DNA of 64,000 bases from the NCBI GenBank assembly GCA_902774365.1, contig CACYHX010000005.1:1-64000 (forward strand), given 5' to 3'. Positions 7,818 through 16,721 of the stretch are shown in pieces. Origin of the DNA: an uncultured Bacteroidia bacterium (GTDB lineage: Bacteria > Bacteroidota > Bacteroidia > Bacteroidales > F082). The position numbers and the translations under genes are program-made. The notes under the pieces were generated by a model that made no database searches, had not been told where the DNA came from, and worked only from the letters and a program-made list of their open reading frames with translations. How positions within the stretch are numbered: the stretch's first letter is position 1; each line of letters starts with the position of its first letter.

Positions 7818-10487
7818 TCAAATTCCGTTGTCTTTGTTGTAAAGATCTTGCAAAATCTGTTCCAAAGCGGCTTCCGTGCCTACTTTCACCTCGCGTGACT
7901 TGCTGCCGGAGAAAGGTCCGACGATGCCGGCAGCCTCCAGCTGGTCGATGATGCGGCCTGCGCGGTTGTAGCCGAGCTTGAGCTTGCGCTGGATCATCGA
8001 AGTGGAGCCTTGTTGTGTCTGCACCACGATGCGGGCAGCTTCCTCAAAGAGGCTGTCGCGTTCGCCGTCGTCTTCTATATCGGCGCCTTCGCCCTCCTCT
8101 TCAGGCACTTCAGGCAGCAGGAACGGCTCGGCGTAACCACGTTGGTTGCCGATAAACTCGGTTACTGTTTCCACTTCTGGCGTGTCGATGAAGGCGCATT
8201 GCAGACGTACGAGGTCGTTGCCCGTGGAGAGCAGCATGTCGCCGCGGCCAATCAACTGGTTGGCACCGCTTTGGTCGAGGATGGTCTTCGAGTCGACTTG
8301 TGAGATGACGCGGAAGGCGATACGGGCTGGGAAGTTGGCCTTGATAGAGCCCGTGATGATGTTGACGGAAGGTCTTTGTGTAGCGATAATCAGGTGGATG
8401 CCCACGGCACGGGCCAGCTGGGCGATACGCGCGATGGGGGCTTCCACTTCGCGGCCTGCGGTCATGATGAGGTCGGCAAACTCGTCGACGACGAGCACGA
8501 TGTAAGGCAGATAACGGTGACCTTCGGTGGGCAACAATTTGCGCGCCTTGAATTTCTCGTTGTATTCAATGATGTTACGACATTCGGCGGCTTTCAAGAG
8601 GTCGTAGCGCTGGTCCATCTCGATGCACATGGAGTTGAGCGTGCGTACCACTTTCTTCACGTCGGTGATGATGGCGTCCTCAGAATCAGGGAGCTTGGCT
8701 AGATAGTGGCGTTCGATACGGTTGTAAAGCGTCAGCTCCACCTTTTTCGGGTCGACCATGACGAACTTCAGCTCAGCGGGGTGCTTGCTGTAGAGCAAGG
8801 AGGCGATGATGGCGTTCAGGCCGACCGACTTACCTTGACCAGTGGCACCAGCCATCAAAATATGCGGCATCTTGGCGAGGTCGAAGACGTAGGTCTCGTT
8901 CGAGATGGTCTTGCCGATGGCGCAAGGCAGTGCGTATTTTGAGTGTTGGAACTTCTCCGAGCTCAGCACGCTGCGCATGGAGACGGTTTCGGGCTTGCTG
9001 TTCGGCACTTCGATGCCGATGGTGCCCTTGCCCGGGATGGGGGCGATGATACGGATGCCCAAGGCGGCAAGGCTCAAGGCGATGTCGTCCTCCAGGTTCT
9101 TGATCTTCGAGATGCGGATGCCGGCGGCAGGGACGATTTCGTACAGCGTGACCGTCGGGCCGATGGTCGCCTTGATTTTGTCAATGGCGATGCCGTAGTT
9201 GCCCAAGGTCTCCACGATTTTGTTCTTGTTGGCTTCCAACTCCTCGTTGTCGATTTCAGACTTCTTGTCTCCATAGTCCTTGAGCATATCAAGGGTAGGG
9301 AACTTGTAGTCGCGCAGCTCATAGCGTGGGTCAAAAGGTGTGTCCAAGGTGTGATGCTCCATGTTTTTGGGCTGTTCCACGACTTCTTCCTTGGGCGTTT
9401 CCTCGATGACGAGTTCGACCTTGTTGTCGTCTTTCTTCTCCACGACGGCATCTTGTGGCTTGTTGTCATTGACGGCGGTCACGACAGGGTCAAGCGTGAT
9501 GGCCGTTTCTTCGGGCTCGGTGGGTGTTATGATGGTATTCTCTTTCTTTTCGTTGCTTTTGTCGTAAGCGTTCACGATTTCAAAGGACGGGTCTTTGGTG
9601 ATGGCGGTGACAGGCGGCAGATTGGAGTTGTCATCATCGTCCTCGTCAATGAAGTCGGGGTCGATATCCTCGCCATTGTCGGTTGTGTTATTGTCGTCAA
9701 ATCCATATTGCTCCTTGATGCGCTGTTCGGCAAGGAGAGCGGCCTGTTTGCGTGCTTCTTCCTCTTTCTTCTCGCGCAATCTTTTGAAATAGTTGAGCGT
9801 GAGGTTGAATTGGTAGACGGCGAAGACCAGGAACAGGAAGGCAAGGATGATGATGACGCCGGTGTTGCCCACGAAATTGTTGAGCCAGGTGTAGAGCCAC
9901 AAGCCCACGGCGCCTCCTAGGATGGCACATTGAGGGGCGGCATTAGCGATGAAGGCGAAGAACAGCGGCAGCCAAACCAGGCAAAGGAGTGCCCACTTCC
10001 AAACGCTCCACATCTTGAATTTGGCCATGTCGGTGAGGCGCAAGCCGATGAGTGTCAGTAGATAAACGAAGAAAAGAGCGCCGATGCCAAACGACTCTTT
10101 GATGAGCGTCTGCGCCAGGAAGAAACCGAGACGTCCTGTCTGGTTGTCGAATTTGACGTCAGGGTTGAAAATCTTGTTGCCCAGTTCCTGATGGTGGTTG
10201 CTGAAGAAGCTCACCAAGTAGGAAATCAAGGCGATGCCCAAGAAAACCGCCAAGCAAACAAAGAGGATGCCGATGATTTTCCTGATGCGGCCATCGGACT
10301 CTTTTTTCTCTTTGTTTTTCTTAGGTTCTTTGCCTTTTGAGGCCTTATCGCTCTTTTTGGAGGTTTCTTTTTTGGTTTTATCCTCTTTTTTCTCTTCAGT
10401 ATCAATTACTTGTACCTCCAATGACTCGGCTTCGGCTTCGGCTTTTTTCTTGAAGGTGTTTTCTTTACGATTGTTTTTGTCGCTCAT
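7818..10487 (-). CDS. ftsK: DNA translocase FtsK
   Basis: An 889-residue FtsK/SpoIIIE protein. A highly charged Lys/Glu-rich N-terminus (1-70) precedes about four to five transmembrane helices (about 70-230), then an acidic, low-complexity linker (about 235-385). The motor domain has Walker A GATGQGKS at 547-554 and Walker B VVDEFADLI. A C-terminal winged-helix gamma domain (about 820-889) contains MIQRKLKLGYNRAGRI, which reads KOPS-type sequences. It moves chromosome ends through the division septum and activates XerCD. It has its own promoter and begins the transcript that continues into lolA and the exb genes. Confidence 0.96.
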   Translation of the reverse strand: MSDKNNRKENTFKKKAEAEAESLEVQVIDTEEKKEDKTKKETSKKSDKASKGKEPKKNKEKKESDGRIRKIIGILFVCLAVFLGIALISYLVSFFSNHHQELGNKIFNPDVKFDNQTGRLGFFLAQTLIKESFGIGALFFVYLLTLIGLRLTDMAKFKMWSVWKWALLCLVWLPLFFAFIANAAPQCAILGGAVGLWLYTWLNNFVGNTGVIIILAFLFLVFAVYQFNLTLNYFKRLREKKEEEARKQAALLAEQRIKEQYGFDDNNTTDNGEDIDPDFIDEDDDDNSNLPPVTAITKDPSFEIVNAYDKSNEKKENTIITPTEPEETAITLDPVVTAVNDNKPQDAVVEKKDDNKVELVIEETPKEEVVEQPKNMEHHTLDTPFDPRYELRDYKFPTLDMLKDYGDKKSEIDNEELEANKNKIVETLGNYGIAIDKIKATIGPTVTLYEIVPAAGIRISKIKNLEDDIALSLAALGIRIIAPIPGKGTIGIEVPNSKPETVSMRSVLSSEKFQHSKYALPCAIGKTISNETYVFDLAKMPHILMAGATGQGKSVGLNAIIASLLYSKHPAELKFVMVDPKKVELTLYNRIERHYLAKLPDSEDAIITDVKKVVRTLNSMCIEMDQRYDLLKAAECRNIIEYNEKFKARKLLPTEGHRYLPYIVLVVDEFADLIMTAGREVEAPIARIAQLARAVGIHLIIATQRPSVNIITGSIKANFPARIAFRVISQVDSKTILDQSGANQLIGRGDMLLSTGNDLVRLQCAFIDTPEVETVTEFIGNQRGYAEPFLLPEVPEEEGEGADIEDDGERDSLFEEAARIVVQTQQGSTSMIQRKLKLGYNRAGRIIDQLEAAGIVGPFSGSKSREVKVGTEAALEQILQDLYNKDNGI

Positions 10488-10510
10488 TTTCTATCTCCGT
10501 TTATAACTTG

Positions 10511-10518
10511 CAAAAATA
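10511..10518 (-). promoter_or_regulatory. -7 promoter box for ftsK
   Basis: Minus-strand TATTTTTG, a TAnnTTTG match, lies 23 bases upstream of the ftsK ATG and downstream of the lepB terminator, separating the two transcripts. Confidence 0.55.
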
Positions 10519-10563
10519 CAAAAAAATGTTGGTATTTCTACAGGCCAAAATGCGTTTTTAGAA

Positions 10564-10596
10564 CAAAAAAATAGGCTGCCAATCATGACAGCCTAT
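10564..10596 (-). terminator. Intrinsic terminator after lepB
   Basis: The arms ATAGGCTG and CAGCCTAT (10571-10578, 10589-10596) form a hairpin. It is followed on the minus strand by a run of seven T (10570-10564). It lies 21 bases past the lepB stop. Confidence 0.8.
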
Positions 10597-10616
10597 GATG
10601 ATTTGTTGGATTGTGT

Positions 10617-12131
10617 TTATTTCGGAATCCTAAACATCCTGTTCCACCTGATGCCGCCGTTTTCTTTGTCTCTGGAGAGCCAGATGAGCACGGGTTTGCC
10701 CACGATATGGTTCTCAGGCACGAAGCCCCAATAGCGCGAGTCGGCGGAGTTGTGGCGGTTGTCGCCCATCATCCAGTAGTAGTCCATCTCGAAGGTGTAT
10801 CTGTTGGCAGGTTTACCATCGATGTAGATTTGGTCTCCGTCCACCCTCAGGTCGTGGAGTTCGTAGGCATGGATGATGCGCTCGTAGAGCGGTAAGTTGT
10901 TGACATCCAAAGCCACGGTGGCGCCTTTCTTGGGGATGTAGAGGGGCCCGAAGTTGTCCACATTCCAAGGATAGAGGTCGGGACGGTTGGGGAAGATGCT
11001 GGGGCTGGTGCCTTCACCGGGGGCTTGCACGTTGCGCATCACAGAGGTGATATAAGGCAGCTTGATTAACTCATCGGCCACCTTCGCGCTGATGTTGAGC
11101 ACAAAGGTGTTGGGGTCGGGAGTGCGGTAGCCCTCGGTGATGTTGTACTTGTCGAGAGTCTGCTTGTTGATACCGCCGTTGGTGGTCACCACGGTGTAGT
11201 TGTGCTGCATGTTCTCAGGCTCAAAGGCTTTCTCGTTGTTGATATAGACCACGCCGTTGATGATTTTCAAGCTGTCGCCAGGCATGCCGATAAGGCGTTT
11301 CACGTAGTTCTCGCGCTTGTCGACGGGGTGGGCGATGACCTTGCCGAAGTTTTGGTGGTCGTTCCAAACGGTTTGACGGCCATACTCGCGCACGAGGTCG
11401 TAATAGCTGATGCTGCTCTGGAAGATGTCGCATACCGTGTCGCCAGCGGGATAGTTGAACACGATGGGGTCGTAGCGCTTCATCGTCGACACGCCAGGAT
11501 AGCGGTGATATGGCAGCTTAATCCATTCCACATACGATTTCTTCGTCTTGCTGAACGGCAAGGTGTTATGCACGAACGGGAACGAAAGCGGTGTGTTGGG
11601 GCGCTTGGGTCCGTAATGTATCTTACTGACAATCAAATAATCGCCGACACATAGCGACTTTTCCATACTCGAAGTGGGGATGGTGAAGGCCTCGAAGACG
11701 TAGGTCCTGATGATCAGGGCGGCGACTACGGCAAAGACGATGGCGTCGAACCACTCGCGTCCTGTCGATTTCTTGGGTCTCGTGGTCGTGGCGGGGTCTT
11801 GGTATTTGTCGTTTTTGGCGATGATGGGGAAGAAAATGAAAGGCAAAAGGGCGGCCATGCCTTCCTCCCAGACCTTGAACCTACCGAAACACTTGCCCAG
11901 TTCGACGAGCATGAGCAGCAGCATGAAGATGTTGATATAGGGGAAGACGATGAAGAACCACCACCAGAACTTCTTGTGCTTGCCGATGATTTTCAAGAAG
12001 ACAAAGATGTTGTAATAGGGGATGAGGCTGTACCAGCCTTTTTGTCCAGCGGCCTCAAACTGCTTCCAGCAGAACGCAATCGGGATGGTGAAGAGGGCCG
12101 GGACGATAAGAATGAAGAGTAATAGTGACAT
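10617..12131 (-). CDS. lepB: Signal peptidase I with N-terminal membrane domain
   Basis: A 504-residue signal peptidase I (family S26). The N-terminal 110 residues form a separate hydrophobic domain of about three helices resembling DUF5684, rich in Trp, Phe and Tyr. A membrane anchor follows at about 128-142, then box B with the catalytic Ser155 in PTSSM and box D with the catalytic Lys278 in YVKRLIGMPGD. Box E (GDNRHNSADSRYW) lies near 466-478, after an insertion of roughly 170 residues. Length is about double that of the Bacillus enzymes but usual in Bacteroidota. It cleaves Sec signal peptides at the periplasmic face. It is the last gene of the parA-parB-DUF5683-dapB-lepB run. Confidence 0.94.
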   Translation of the reverse strand: MSLLLFILIVPALFTIPIAFCWKQFEAAGQKGWYSLIPYYNIFVFLKIIGKHKKFWWWFFIVFPYINIFMLLLMLVELGKCFGRFKVWEEGMAALLPFIFFPIIAKNDKYQDPATTTRPKKSTGREWFDAIVFAVVAALIIRTYVFEAFTIPTSSMEKSLCVGDYLIVSKIHYGPKRPNTPLSFPFVHNTLPFSKTKKSYVEWIKLPYHRYPGVSTMKRYDPIVFNYPAGDTVCDIFQSSISYYDLVREYGRQTVWNDHQNFGKVIAHPVDKRENYVKRLIGMPGDSLKIINGVVYINNEKAFEPENMQHNYTVVTTNGGINKQTLDKYNITEGYRTPDPNTFVLNISAKVADELIKLPYITSVMRNVQAPGEGTSPSIFPNRPDLYPWNVDNFGPLYIPKKGATVALDVNNLPLYERIIHAYELHDLRVDGDQIYIDGKPANRYTFEMDYYWMMGDNRHNSADSRYWGFVPENHIVGKPVLIWLSRDKENGGIRWNRMFRIPK

Positions 12132-12173
12132 TTTTTATTGTATTTCTATGTTAACGATGTTTTTCTCGGATTA

Positions 12174-12893
12174 TTATTTGTTGCTATTTTCCATCATATC
12201 CTCCATCCCAAACACTCCCGTCTTCCCAATGAGGAACTCTGCCGCAGCAATAGCGCCCATGGCGAATCCTTGCCGGTTGTATGCCTCATGGGTGAGGGTG
12301 ATTTTGTCGGCGGGCGACTTTGCCATCACGCTGTGGATGCCGTTCACCTCGCCTTCGCGCGTTACCTTAATATATAGGGTGTGGCCTGCTGGCTCGTCGA
12401 TGCTCCAACAATTATAATTATGGTTGACGGAGAGGATGTCGTTGGCCAGCTTTACGGCGGTGCCACTGGGCTTGTCGAGTTTGTGGATGTGATGGGTCTC
12501 AGCCATCGAGAGTTGGTAGCCATATTTCTCCGCAAACTTTGCCAACTGCTTGTTGAGCATGAACATGATGTTCATCCCGATGCTGAAGTTGGGCGCAGTG
12601 AAGAGACTTTGCTTTTCTGCCAAACAACGTGCCTTGATTTCCTCGAAATGTTCTTGCCAGGCCGTGGTGCCCACGACCATGGGAATGTGCAAGTCAAAAC
12701 AGCGGTGAATGTTGCCTGCCACTTGGTCGGGCTGGCTGAAGTCGATGGCGACATCGGCCTGTTTCAGCTTCTCAAGACGCTCCTCCCATTCTTGAGGGTT
12801 GTCGATGGTGACGACGATGGTATGTTGGTGGGCGAGGGCGGCTTTCTCCACCTCGTGACCCATCTTTCCGTATCCTATAATAGCGATTTTCAT
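12174..12893 (-). CDS. dapB: 4-hydroxy-tetrahydrodipicolinate reductase
   Basis: A 239-residue enzyme that reduces 4-hydroxy-tetrahydrodipicolinate with NAD(P)H in the lysine/diaminopimelate pathway. The Rossmann motif GYGKMG is at 7-12. The catalytic and substrate-binding segment HHIHKLDKPSGTA (about 141-153) holds the His-His pair and the Lys. The length is short compared with the roughly 270 residues of enterobacterial DapB, as is normal for Bacteroidota. It is 2 bases after DUF5683 and 42 bases before lepB. Confidence 0.95.
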   Translation of the reverse strand: MKIAIIGYGKMGHEVEKAALAHQHTIVVTIDNPQEWEERLEKLKQADVAIDFSQPDQVAGNIHRCFDLHIPMVVGTTAWQEHFEEIKARCLAEKQSLFTAPNFSIGMNIMFMLNKQLAKFAEKYGYQLSMAETHHIHKLDKPSGTAVKLANDILSVNHNYNCWSIDEPAGHTLYIKVTREGEVNGIHSVMAKSPADKITLTHEAYNRQGFAMGAIAAAEFLIGKTGVFGMEDMMENSNK

Positions 12894-12895
12894 AG

Positions 12896-13543
12896 TTAGA
12901 AGTTCAATTGAAATGACAGCCCGACCTGGGCGTATTGTGGAATCTTGATTGGCGTTCCCGTTTGTTGCCGTAAATAGGGGTCGACACTAAGACTGAGGTC
13001 GTCGCTGATGTCGTAGGTGTAGAGATGCCCGTCCACGCAGGCGTCCACGATGTTCAAGCCGTACCAAACGACAGTGAGGATGGTAAAGAACTCAAAATCA
13101 CGGCGATATGATTCCTTGTAGGTCTGTAGCTGACTTGCGGCATACCGATTGGCCAACTCGGTCTCGTGTTCGTTCAAGGTTACGCCCTCGGGCAGGTCGC
13201 CCGTGTTGTATTCGTAGGCGTGGAGGTAGGAACGGTATTCGTAGAAGTTGCGGTACGACAGATACCCCAAACCGCCCAATCCGGCATATACAATCGGCAC
13301 TTTCCACCATTTGCGGTTGTAGATCTGCCCTAAGCCTGGTAGACAGGCCGACATGATTGTGGCTTTCGTGGGGCTGTGTGGCTTCTTGACTTTGGCGGGT
13401 TTGGCCTTTTTCTCTTCTTTGACGATGGTGTCGGCGGTGATGACGGTGTTGCCCACTGTGTCAAACACCACGTTTTGCGCTTCCGTTTTCTGAAAGGCAA
13501 GGATGGCGACGAGGCCCAATAGCAACAGGAAACGGCGCGGCAT
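12896..13543 (-). CDS. DUF5683 domain membrane protein
   Basis: A 215-residue protein with a signal peptide (1-22, cut near TEAQ) and a Lys/Pro-rich segment. The conserved DUF5683 core includes ACLPGLGQIYNRKWWKVPI (about 66-84) and hydrophobic stretches around 85-100 and 150-170. The C-terminus GLSFQLNF ends in a Phe, like an outer-membrane strand. Function is unknown. The family is found in Bacteroidota and repeatedly sits between parB and dapB, so a link to envelope or division is suspected from context only. It is 5 bases after parB. Confidence 0.8.
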   Translation of the reverse strand: MPRRFLLLLGLVAILAFQKTEAQNVVFDTVGNTVITADTIVKEEKKAKPAKVKKPHSPTKATIMSACLPGLGQIYNRKWWKVPIVYAGLGGLGYLSYRNFYEYRSYLHAYEYNTGDLPEGVTLNEHETELANRYAASQLQTYKESYRRDFEFFTILTVVWYGLNIVDACVDGHLYTYDISDDLSLSVDPYLRQQTGTPIKIPQYAQVGLSFQLNF

Positions 13544-13548
13544 GGCGT

Positions 13549-14439
13549 TTATTTGTGGTTGAAGAGTTCCATGATGCGGTCAAACTCGGCCTCGTCCTTG
13601 AAGTCGATGACCACGCTGCCGTGGCCTTTGATGTCGCGCTTCACCTTGACCTTGGTGTTGAGCGTCTGCGACAAGGTCTTGATTTTGCTCTTGAAGTGCT
13701 CGGGGATGAAGTTGGTCTGCTTGCGTTCCTTGTCGGCTTTGCCCTTGGCTTTGTCGGCCATCTCCTCGGTCTGGCGCACGGTCATCTCCTCCATGATGAT
13801 CTGTTGCAGGAGCTTCAGCTGCTCTTCCTTGTCGTTGATGTTGATGAGGGCGCGGGCGTGGCCCATGCTGATGTGGCCGTCGCGGATGGCGAGTTGTATC
13901 TCGGGCGGTAGTTTCAACAGCCTCAGGAAGTTGGCCACGGCGCTACGGCTCTTGCCCACCTTCTCGCTGACCTCCTCTTGGGTGAGGCTGCACTCGTCGA
14001 TGAGACGTTGGTAGGAGATGGCCACCTCGATGGCGTTGAGGTTCTCGCGGTGGATGTTCTCGATGAGGGCGAGTTCAAGCATCTGCTCGTCGTTGGCCAC
14101 GCGGATGAAGGCTGGAATTTTGCTGAGTCCAGCCATTTTGGAGGCTCTCAGACGGCGTTCACCCGAGATGAGTTGGTATTTGTTGTAGCCAAGCTTTCTG
14201 ACCGTGACGGGTTGTATCACCCCTTGCTCCTTGATGGACTGCGCCAGTTCGCGTAAAGCGGTCTCGTCAAACTCGGTTCTGGGCTGGAAGGGGTTGGTCT
14301 CAATTAGGTTGATGTCGATTTCGGCTATGGCACCGGCCACGAAATCGCCGCTGATGTCTTTACTGGTGATGTCGGTTTCGGGGCTTCCGAGGATTTTGTC
14401 GAGGCCGCGGCCCAAGGCTCTTGTGTTCTTGTCAGGCAT
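13549..14439 (-). CDS. parB: Chromosome partitioning protein ParB
   Basis: A 296-residue ParB. The N-terminal CTPase/ParB domain (about 38-130) carries GERRLRA at 93-99 and the LIENIHRENL segment. A helix-turn-helix domain (about 145-175, TQEEVSEKVGKSRSAVANF) binds parS, and the C-terminal dimerisation domain ends around DRIMELFNHK. With ParA it segregates origins and loads SMC. It lies 6 bases after parA. I did not recognise a good parS palindrome nearby. Confidence 0.96.
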   Translation of the reverse strand: MPDKNTRALGRGLDKILGSPETDITSKDISGDFVAGAIAEIDINLIETNPFQPRTEFDETALRELAQSIKEQGVIQPVTVRKLGYNKYQLISGERRLRASKMAGLSKIPAFIRVANDEQMLELALIENIHRENLNAIEVAISYQRLIDECSLTQEEVSEKVGKSRSAVANFLRLLKLPPEIQLAIRDGHISMGHARALININDKEEQLKLLQQIIMEEMTVRQTEEMADKAKGKADKERKQTNFIPEHFKSKIKTLSQTLNTKVKVKRDIKGHGSVVIDFKDEAEFDRIMELFNHK

Positions 14440-14445
14440 GGCGTG

Positions 14446-15225
14446 TTAGTCTTTGGTGGATAGGTTGTTCTTTTCGAGGATCTCGCGGGCGAGGTTGAGG
14501 TAGTTGATGGCGCCCGTGCTGTTGGCGTCGTACATGACGATGGTCTTGCCGAAGCTGGGGGCCTCGCTCAGGCGCGTGTTGCGGTTGATGATGGTGTCGA
14601 ACACCATGTCTTGGAAGTGCATCTTCACCTCTTCGACCACCTGCTTCGAGAGGCGCAGACGCGTGTCGAACATGGTGAGCAGGATGCCTTCGATGTCGAG
14701 GTCGGGGTTGAGGCGGGTCTGCACTATCTTGATGGTATTCAATAGCTTGCCAAGGCCTTCGAGGGCGAAGTATTCGCATTGCACGGGGATGATGACCGAG
14801 TCGGCAGCGGTGAGCGAGTTGACGGTGACCAGACCCAACGATGGCGAGCAGTCGATGATGATGAAGTCGTAGTCGTCCTTGATGGGAGCGAGGAGTCTCT
14901 TCATCATGAGCTCACGTTCAGGCAGATTGATCATCTCGATTTCGGCCCCCACGAGGTCGATATGGGCGGGGAGCACGAAGAGGTTGGGCGTCTCCGTCTC
15001 CGCGATGACGGTCTTCGGGTCCACCTGGTCGATGATGCATTCGTAGATGCTCGTCTCCACGGTCCTGGGGTCGATGCCGACGCCCGAGGTGGCGTTGGCC
15101 TGCGGGTCGGCGTCGATAAGGAGGGTCTTATATTCCAATACGGCCAAACTTGCCGCGAGGTTGATGGCGGATGTGGTCTTGCCCACGCCGCCTTTCTGAT
15201 TTGCAATCGCTATTGTCTTACCCAT
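14446..15225 (-). CDS. parA: Chromosome partitioning ATPase ParA (Soj)
   Basis: A 259-residue Walker-type ATPase. The deviant Walker A KGGVGKTT is at 11-18 with the signature lysine, followed by IDADPQAN, then IIDCSPSLG (Walker B, about 121-129). It is a Soj-type chromosomal ParA without an N-terminal HTH domain, and it moves ParB-parS complexes over the nucleoid. The ATG at 15225 (MGKTIAIAN) is chosen over a TTG three codons upstream. It is the first gene of the parA-parB-DUF5683-dapB-lepB operon and has a -7 box 22 bases upstream. Confidence 0.96.
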   Translation of the reverse strand: MGKTIAIANQKGGVGKTTSAINLAASLAVLEYKTLLIDADPQANATSGVGIDPRTVETSIYECIIDQVDPKTVIAETETPNLFVLPAHIDLVGAEIEMINLPERELMMKRLLAPIKDDYDFIIIDCSPSLGLVTVNSLTAADSVIIPVQCEYFALEGLGKLLNTIKIVQTRLNPDLDIEGILLTMFDTRLRLSKQVVEEVKMHFQDMVFDTIINRNTRLSEAPSFGKTIVMYDANSTGAINYLNLAREILEKNNLSTKD

Positions 15226-15246
15226 TTCAGTCAAAAATTTACGCTA

Positions 15247-15254
15247 CAAAATTA
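15247..15254 (-). promoter_or_regulatory. -7 promoter box for parA operon
   Basis: Minus-strand TAATTTTG matches TAnnTTTG and lies 22 bases before the parA ATG, giving an expected leader of about 15 bases. Confidence 0.5.
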
Positions 15255-15294
15255 CGCATTATTGCCCCATTTTATTATGGGTTTTGGCGGAAAG

Positions 15295-15323
15295 TTATCA
15301 ACACAAGGCGGATTTGTTGATAA
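15295..15323. repeat. Inverted pair of TTATCAACA nonamers upstream of parA
   Basis: TTATCAACA (15295-15303) faces TGTTGATAA (15315-15323), separated by 11 bases. Each nonamer differs by one base from the classical DnaA box TTATCCACA. The pair lies between the parA promoter and the terminator of the upstream PUR-like gene. It could bind DnaA or act as a simple dyad for a regulator; sequence alone cannot decide. Confidence 0.5.
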
Positions 15324-15348
15324 GTTTTTGTCGCTCATGAAAATGGCA

Positions 15349-15377
15349 ACAAAAAAGGCCGCAAATCATTGCGGCCT
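15349..15377 (-). terminator. Intrinsic terminator after the PUR-family gene
   Basis: The arms AGGCCGCAA (15356-15364) and TTGCGGCCT (15369-15377) form a perfect 9-bp stem with a 4-base loop. A run of T follows on the minus strand (15356-15351). It lies 25 bases past the stop of the upstream gene. Confidence 0.85.
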
Positions 15378-15401
15378 CTGTCTTTTCGTTCTTTGAATTG
15401 A

Positions 15402-15779
15402 TTATTTGTCCAAGCTGTCGAACCATTTGTCGATGGCGCTGTCGATTTCGTTGTGGCGCTCGCCTTCCTCGTGGTCGTAGTGACGCGGCTCGGGCTGGTC
15501 GTAATAGTCGGCAGGGTACTCGCCAGTCTCGATGTATTTGATGGCGTCGTTGAGACCCTTGGAGACCTTCTCGAAGTCTTCCTTGTAGAGGAAGATCTTA
15601 TGCTTCTCGTAGAAGAAGCGTTGCAGACCTTCGTCAAAACGGCGCTTGCTTTCGGTTATGGTGATGTACTTTTCGTCGTTTTTTGTGGATTTCACATCAA
15701 AGAAATAGGTTCTCTTTCCTGCTTTCACCGCCTTCGAGAACAGCTCTTCTCTTTCTTTCATTTCGTTTTCTTCCATCAT
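15402..15779 (-). CDS. PUR-family DNA/RNA-binding protein (DUF3276)
   Basis: A 125-residue protein matching the DUF3276/PUR-alpha-like family. The PUR repeat core runs from SKAVKAGKRTYFFDVK (about 15-30) through YITITESKRRF to FYEKHKIFLYKEDF. A charged acidic tail of about 40 residues with many Asp, Glu and His follows. Homologues such as Borrelia BpuR bind single-stranded nucleic acid; the Bacteroidota members are little studied. Upstream TTG codons remain in frame, but a -7 box at 15834-15841 would place the transcript start near 15828, and the first ATGs are at 15779 and 15776. It stands alone with its own promoter and terminator. Confidence 0.85.
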   Translation of the reverse strand: MMEENEMKEREELFSKAVKAGKRTYFFDVKSTKNDEKYITITESKRRFDEGLQRFFYEKHKIFLYKEDFEKVSKGLNDAIKYIETGEYPADYYDQPEPRHYDHEEGERHNEIDSAIDKWFDSLDK

Positions 15780-15833
15780 GTCTTTCAATAATTTGATACT
15801 TTCTAATAGTTCTTTTGTGTTTGAAAAGTGGGG

Positions 15834-15841
15834 CAAAAGTA
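15834..15841 (-). promoter_or_regulatory. -7 promoter box for the PUR-family gene
   Basis: Minus-strand TACTTTTG matches TAnnTTTG and lies 54 bases upstream of the chosen ATG. It is only 33 bases from the divergent box of the exonuclease gene. Confidence 0.5.
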
Positions 15842-15874
15842 GGAAAAAATTAAATATCGGAGCGTTTTATGTGT

Positions 15875-15882
15875 TATTTTTG
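15875..15882 (+). promoter_or_regulatory. -7 promoter box for the exonuclease operon
   Basis: TATTTTTG followed by C matches TAnnTTTG and lies 20 bases upstream of the ATG at 15903. Confidence 0.6.
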
Positions 15883-15902
15883 CACTCAAATTATTTATTC
15901 CT

Positions 15903-16721
15903 ATGGAACTGAATCTGAAACGACCCATAGCGTTTTTCGACCTGGAAACGACGGGCTTGAATCCCTCGCACGACCGCATTGTGGAGATGAGCGTGCTGAA
16001 AATCAACGTGAACGGCGATGAGGAGCAACGTGTTTGGCTGCTCAATCCCGAGATGCCTATTTCTGCGGAGTCGTCATCAGTGCATGGCTACACGGATGAG
16101 ATGGTGGCCGACAAGCCCACCTTCCGCGAGAAAGCCAAGGAAATCGCCCTGTTCATCGGCAACGCCGACTTGGCGGGCTACAACATCCTGAAGTTCGACC
16201 TGCCGATGCTGATGGAGGAGTTCCTCCGTGTGGATTACGACTTCGACCTCAAGAGCCGCGACTTCATCGACGTGATGAACATCTACATGAAGATGGAACC
16301 ACGCAACCTGAAGAGCGCCTATCGTTACTTCTGCCACGCCGAGTTGGAAGGCGCCCACGGCGCCATGGCCGACACCAAAGCCACTTATGATGTGCTTCGA
16401 GCCATGCTTGATAAATACCAAGGTGTTGACTATGAGGATGGTAAAGGGAATAAGTCGCAGGGACCTACCAATGACATGAAGCAACTCTCGGAGTTTTCGG
16501 CCCATCACAAAAATGCCGACCTCTCTGGTCAGATCATCTTCGACGACGAAGGCAAGGAGGTCTTCATGTTCGGCAAGCACAAAGGCGAACGTGTCGAGGA
16601 TGTGTTCCGCAAGGAGCCGCCATATTACGACTGGATCATGAAAAACGACTTCCCGCGCTATACGAAGAAGGTGGTGACGGCCATCAAGTTGCGCATGGGC
16701 GGTAAAAACGTAAAACGATGA
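15903..16721 (+). CDS. DnaQ-family 3'-5' exonuclease with ExoX-like C-terminal domain
   Basis: A 272-residue DEDDh exonuclease. The acidic residues are Asp13 and Glu15 (FFDLETTG), Asp99 (NILKFDLPML), and His152 with Asp157 (AHGAMADT), so the active site is complete. A second small domain at about 220-255 (FMFGKHKGERVEDV, then YYDWIMKNDFP) resembles the ExoX-like C-terminal or DUF3820 module. It probably trims DNA 3' ends in repair or proofreading, separate from the replicative polymerase. The stop overlaps the next start by 4 bases (ATGA), so the two are translationally coupled. Confidence 0.88.
   Translation: MELNLKRPIAFFDLETTGLNPSHDRIVEMSVLKINVNGDEEQRVWLLNPEMPISAESSSVHGYTDEMVADKPTFREKAKEIALFIGNADLAGYNILKFDLPMLMEEFLRVDYDFDLKSRDFIDVMNIYMKMEPRNLKSAYRYFCHAELEGAHGAMADTKATYDVLRAMLDKYQGVDYEDGKGNKSQGPTNDMKQLSEFSAHHKNADLSGQIIFDDEGKEVFMFGKHKGERVEDVFRKEPPYYDWIMKNDFPRYTKKVVTAIKLRMGGKNVKR

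Noticed and set aside
15226..15348. Replication origin
   Set aside because: Two near-DnaA boxes next to parAB are not enough: there is no dnaA, no cluster of boxes and no clear unwinding region. It is kept only as a dyad of interest.
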